From Vigna angularis (lineage: Eukaryota; Streptophyta; Magnoliopsida; Fabales; Fabaceae), in contig NC_068975.1 in assembly GCF_016808095.1 (NCBI RefSeq), positions 2,108,001-2,172,000 of the forward strand: a stretch of DNA of 64,000 nucleotides, read 5' to 3'. The position numbers and the translations under genes were made by a program. The notes under the pieces are model-generated. The model did no database searches. It was given only the letters and a program-made list of their open reading frames with translations, and was not told the DNA's origin. This document shows positions 60,190 to 64,000 of the stretch, piece by piece. How positions within the stretch are numbered: position 1 is the first letter of the stretch; each line of letters begins with the position of its first letter.

Positions 60190-62300
60190 TTTCCGGTGGA
60201 CACACTCTTCACACTACTTCTTGACCAACTCCACAAGAAAATTCTTCAACCAAATCATTTCCTTACATGCTTCCGAAATAGCCATGTAATGTACTCTTGT
60301 GTGGTTGAAAGTGCAACGCTTTTCTAAAGTTGAGACATCCACCTAATGGTTGTGCCACCTACCGTGACAACAAATCCCATAGTACTCTTCCTTGTGTATG
60401 AACAACCTCCCAAATCTGCATTAGAATATCCTTCCAAAATAACATCATTCTTACTAAAACATAATGTAGTTTTAGAACTACCTTTCAAGTAGTGTAGCAA
60501 CCACTTGACAGGTTCCCAATGCTTCCTTCCTGAATTAGACATGAATCTGCTAACAACTGCCACTACATAAGCAATGTCTGGTCTAGTGCCTATCATTGCA
60601 TACATTAAGCTACCAACTGCAGATGCGTAAGAAATCTTAGCCACTTTTACCTTGTCTGAATCTGTTTTAGGTAACTCCTCTTTGGTGAAATTCAAGTGAA
60701 CTCCCAAAGGTGTACTTAGGATCTTAGCATCCTGCATACTAAATTTTTCTAGCACTTTCCCTTTATACTTCTCTTGAGATAATATTAGAGAACCATCAAA
60801 TCTATTCTTGCTGATGTTCATGCCCGAAATTTGCTTTGCAATACCGAAATCCTTCATCTCAAACTCTTCAGACAACTGTGCCTTCAATCTATTAATTTCA
60901 ACCATGTTAGAGCCTGCAACTAACATATCATCAATATAGTGTAATAAGATAATATGGACCAGAATCTTTTATATAAAAACATTGATCCATGACACACTTC
61001 TTCTATCCTTTCATATTCATAAAATGGTCAAACTTCAAGCACCACTGTCTTGGTGCTTGCTTCAACCCATACAAATTCCTCGTCAACTTGCAAACCAAGT
61101 TGTCTTTCCCTGCCACTTGGAAACCCTCTGATTGTACCATGTACATGTTCTCATCAAGGTCATGATGTATGAACGTTGTCTTAACATCTAACTGTTCTAG
61201 ATGAAGATCCTTTGTAGCCAACACAAGTCTAATAGTAGTTATTTTAACTACAGGAGAGAAAATCTCATTATATTGATGAAATCCTTTCACCACTAACCTT
61301 GCCTTGTATCTCTTGCTGCCATCATGTTCTTTCTTGACCCTAAACCCCTACTTTCTCTACAACGCCCTCCTTCCTTCTAGTAGGTCAATCAAACACCAGG
61401 TTTTATTCTTCTCAAGTGAGTTCATCTCCTCTTGCATAACTAACTCCCATTGAGATGCATCTCCATCTGCAATGCCTCATCATAACACAAAGGCTCTCCA
61501 TCATCGGTCAACAAGTAATTTGCTAAAGGAGAGAATTTGTCAGGAGGCCTAATAACTCTGTTGGATCTCCTCACTTCAACTACTAGGGTGACAGGAGTGG
61601 TCTCTTCAACTATCCTGTCTCTTGGATTTCCACTTTTTCCTACAAGATCGTCTTCTATAATGTCCTCTAACACCGCCTTTTCCTTCTGTTGGCGTATTTT
61701 CAGTTTCAAAATTTGTCTCAAGTTTGTCCTTATACATTGCATTTTTCATTAAATGTAACATCCTGCTTGTAATGACCTTTCGGTTTTTATCATCCCAAAA
61801 GTGAATATCCAATATCATCTTCTCCATAGCCAATGGAAATGCACTTTCTTGTTTTTGGATCAAGTTTGTCCCTGTCAGCATATCTAACACAAGCATAAGA
61901 AACACAACCAAATACTTTCAAGTGAGAAAGACTTACACCCCTGCCTTGCCATTCCTCCTCAGGAATCTTGAATCCTATGGGACTGAGGGGTCCTATATTA
62001 ATGAGGTATGTTGTTGTGCTCACTGTTTCTACCCAGAATGTCTTTGGTAACCCTGCATGAATTATCATACTCTTTGCCCTCTCATTCAAGGTCCTATTCA
62101 TTCTTTCAACAACACCATTATGCTAATTTGCCTCAAGAATAATTTTAAGCATTCTAATCCATTCTCAGCATAGTAATCAACAAATTTAGAACTACTATAT
62201 TCACCACCATTATCAAACTTAAAAATTTAATTTTTAACCCTGTTTCATTCTCAACAGTAGCTTTCCACTTCTTAAAGGTATTAAATATTTTTTACTTTTG
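60190..62300 (-). pseudogene. Copia pol fragment (integrase C-part, RT, RNase H)
   Basis: Minus strand, in order: FKKWKATVENETG and a shifted DNGGEYS-like segment (about 62270-62170); MNRTLNERAKSMIIHAGLPK (62101 downwards) and HLKVFGCVSYACVRYADRDK (integrase C-terminus); RRSNRVIRPPDKFSPLANY (linker); LEQLDVKTTFIHHDLDENMY and LYGLKQAPRQW (RT); YIDD followed by MLVAGSNMVEINRLKAQLSE; GTRPDIAYVVAVVSRFM; then RNase H (EGYSNADLGGCSYTRKSTMG, and WLKNFLVEL near 60225). Stops and shifts separate the pieces. Gag, protease and the LTRs are not seen; the integrase start is cut off by the LTR at 62316. Confidence 0.85.
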
Positions 62301-62315
62301 GTTCAGAAAATAAAT

Positions 62316-62500
62316 TGTTGTAATTAGAGAAGATATCTTTAGAATCTTCCTAATTAGAGAAAATAGATATATAATCTTCTATTTTATTTTGTTTATCCAG
62401 TTTCCCTATTTCTCTTTTTAGGAGAATTAGATTGTTACAAATAAAGAATATGAGAATGTATTTTTTATGATTACGAATAATAAAATCAGTCCTATTTTCA
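62316..62500 (+). repeat. 5' LTR (185 bp) of the right-edge Copia element
   Basis: Bounded on the left by TGTTG and on the right by TTTTCA, three bases before the PBS-like sequence. Without the partner LTR the borders are inference. Confidence 0.6.
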
Positions 62501-62921
62501 ACTTGGTGTCAAAGCTCCCGATCTTGGGGCTCCGTTCTGCTGCTCAGTCGCGCCGCCGCCGCTATCGTCGTCGCCAGTTGGGGTCGTTGATAGGGCAGAA
62601 AGGTGCGCCCAACACCGGGGAACACACCGCTGAAGTCGCTCCGTGATAGAAGCCGCCACCGTCGCGGGCAGGCGTAGCCCACGAACCCACCTCCGGCGAG
62701 ACCCACTCGCCGCCGTCGCCACAAACAGAGTTGCCAGAGCCTCCTGAGTCTGTTCCTAGGGTCGGTGACGACCAGTTTGGCCTATATTTGAATAGATCTA
62801 AGCTTTTAAGTTCTGTTCCTTTTTTCTCAATGTGACCCACACGCCGTCGTCGTCTCGGAAAAGGTCACCGGAGACTCCTGGTTGCGTTCTACGGGATGTC
62901 TGAAGTAAAATTTATTCCTTT

Positions 62922-64000
62922 GTGCCTTCAATAAAAAAGGATCTCGAGCACTTGAAAGCAATGGTTGAATCAATGAGTAAGCCCTTTGGATCATGTACTC
63001 TGTCCATAAAAGGTAAGATTTGTCTCAATACTGTTGGTCATATGTTTGAAGGTATTTGGATCCTTGATTCGGGTGCAACTGATCATATGACACCTTTTAG
63101 TGTGTCCTTCGACTCATATGTAAAAGAAATAAAGAACAACTTATTACAGTTGCGAATGGTCAGGGTATACCTATATGCGGCTCTGGGAATATAATCTTGG
63201 ACTCATCTATTGTATTCAAGGATGTTTTACATGTTCTCAATTAGCTAATAGTCTTATCTCTGTGCAAAAACTCACAAAGGATTTAAATTGTTCAATAACA
63301 TTTTTTCCAACTTATTGTGTTTCTCATAACCTTGCCACGGGGAAGCCAATTTTAATTGCTAAGGAGCAGAGTGGGTTGTATTTTTTAGAGTTTGATGGCC
63401 AAAGCAACACGAAAATCATGAGTCAACAAGCAACATCTGAGACGTGGGCAAAATCCCAAATATGGTTACATCATCAAAGGCTTGGGCATCCTTCGTTTAG
63501 TCTTATCAAGTCCTTATTTCCCCACTTGTTTACCAAAGAGTCTATTGATTCTTTTATTTGTGATATTTGTCAATTTTCAAAACACCATCATGCATCTTAT
63601 CCTATTAGTCATAAAAAGAGTATTTGTCCATTTGATTTAATTCACTCTGATGTTTGGGGTCTTGTCATAGATTCTATTTTTGGAGTCTAATGGTTTGTTA
63701 CCTTTATTGACGATTGTACCCGTATCACGTGGACATACCTTATGAAACATAAATCCGAAGTTTTTCAAACTTTTGTTAAATTTTTCCATCTTGTCCAAAA
63801 TCAATTTGGAAAAAATATCAAAAGAATTAGGTCTGATAATGATACAGAATATGTGAATCATGAATTTCTCAATTTTTTGTCTCATAATAGTATTGTTCAT
63901 CAACTAACTTGTGTTAACACCCCTCAACAAAATGGGGTTGCAGAAAGAAAGAATCGTCATCTTCTTGAAATAACTAGAGCTCTTCTTTTACCAATGTTTG
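62922..64000 (+). pseudogene. Copia protease and integrase, partial and broken
   Basis: WILDSGATDHMTPFSVSFDS near 63055-63115 is the aspartic protease site. The pre-integrase zinc region follows (IWLHHQRLGHPSFSLIKSLF, near 63460; then CDICQFSKHHHASYP). The integrase core reads FIDDCTRITWTYLM, RSDNDTEY and QQNGVAERKNRH (D,D,E series) up to the edge. A frameshift lies near 63150-63190 and a TAA near 63689. RT lies outside the window. Confidence 0.85.

Larger units (their letters stand above)
62316..64000 (+). mobile_element. Copia element, 5' part, runs off the right edge
   Basis: A short LTR (62316-62500, TGTTGTAATT to CCTATTTTCA) is followed by a PBS-like TGGTGTCAAAG at 62504. A GC-rich leader, then a protease-integrase frame, follow. 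A Gag coding region is not recognisable between the leader and protease, so this is probably a gag-deleted copy. The second LTR would lie beyond the window. Confidence 0.75.

Noticed and set aside
62498..62840. Minus-strand GC-rich ORFs at the right-edge Copia leader
   Set aside because: They overlap the PBS and leader of a plus-strand element; codon-like appearance comes from GCC/CGC-rich sequence.

Overview
This is a nuclear plant window, almost certainly from a dicot and probably a legume; the legume call is inference from the style of the repeats. Evidence for a plant nucleus: intron-split genes with GT..AG borders, organelle-type presequences, long AT-rich spacers, (TA)n runs, and LTR retrotransposons over roughly half the sequence. 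I saw no rRNA, tRNA, CRISPR or bacterial features.

Host genes. (1) 2923-6970, minus: nine exons of a chloroplast ABC1 atypical kinase of the ABC1K7/ABC1K8 type; the C-terminal exons are not in the window. (2) 11050-14417, minus: a broken, apparently intronless, 5'-truncated copy of a PRP2/ESP3-type DEAH-box splicing helicase, split by a solo LTR. (3) 37850-40319, plus: a complete nine-exon Nudix hydrolase (338 aa, NUDT8-like). (4) 45986-46702, minus: a small membrane protein with a long poly-Asp run, family unknown. (5) 55478-59839, minus: the last two exons of an ADA2 transcriptional adaptor, separated by a 3.9 kb intron holding a retroelement; upstream exons are not in the window.

Mobile DNA, left to right: LINE relic (1-480); short non-autonomous LTR element (537-2376, minus, TSD CTTCC); foldback element (9901-10979, 10 bp TSD); solo LTR in the helicase copy (12169-12756, TSD GATTC); 75 bp tandem array and LTR relic (16110-16870); possible solo LTR (18104-20094); young gag-only LTR retrotransposon with a hairpin array (20753-24164); direct-repeat pair (25250-26620); degraded Ty3 element (27137-31092); Copia element with TA..TA LTR ends (31247-36544, TSD ATTTC); gypsy-type transposon relics (41700-44400); chromovirus inside a CACTA-like inverted-repeat element (48773-54295); internally deleted Ty3 derivative inside ADA2 (55843-58626); two opposed Copia elements (60190-62300 minus; 62316 to the right edge, plus).

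The most unusual object is the 20753-24164 element. Its two LTRs differ at one site in 418, and its only protein is Gag, which stops where a related older element in this window continues towards protease. The space where pol would lie holds about 1 kb of tandem short hairpins whose stems change in matched pairs around a constant GGTAAA-type loop. That looks like a repeated RNA structure rather than random tandem DNA and is my main candidate for something undescribed.
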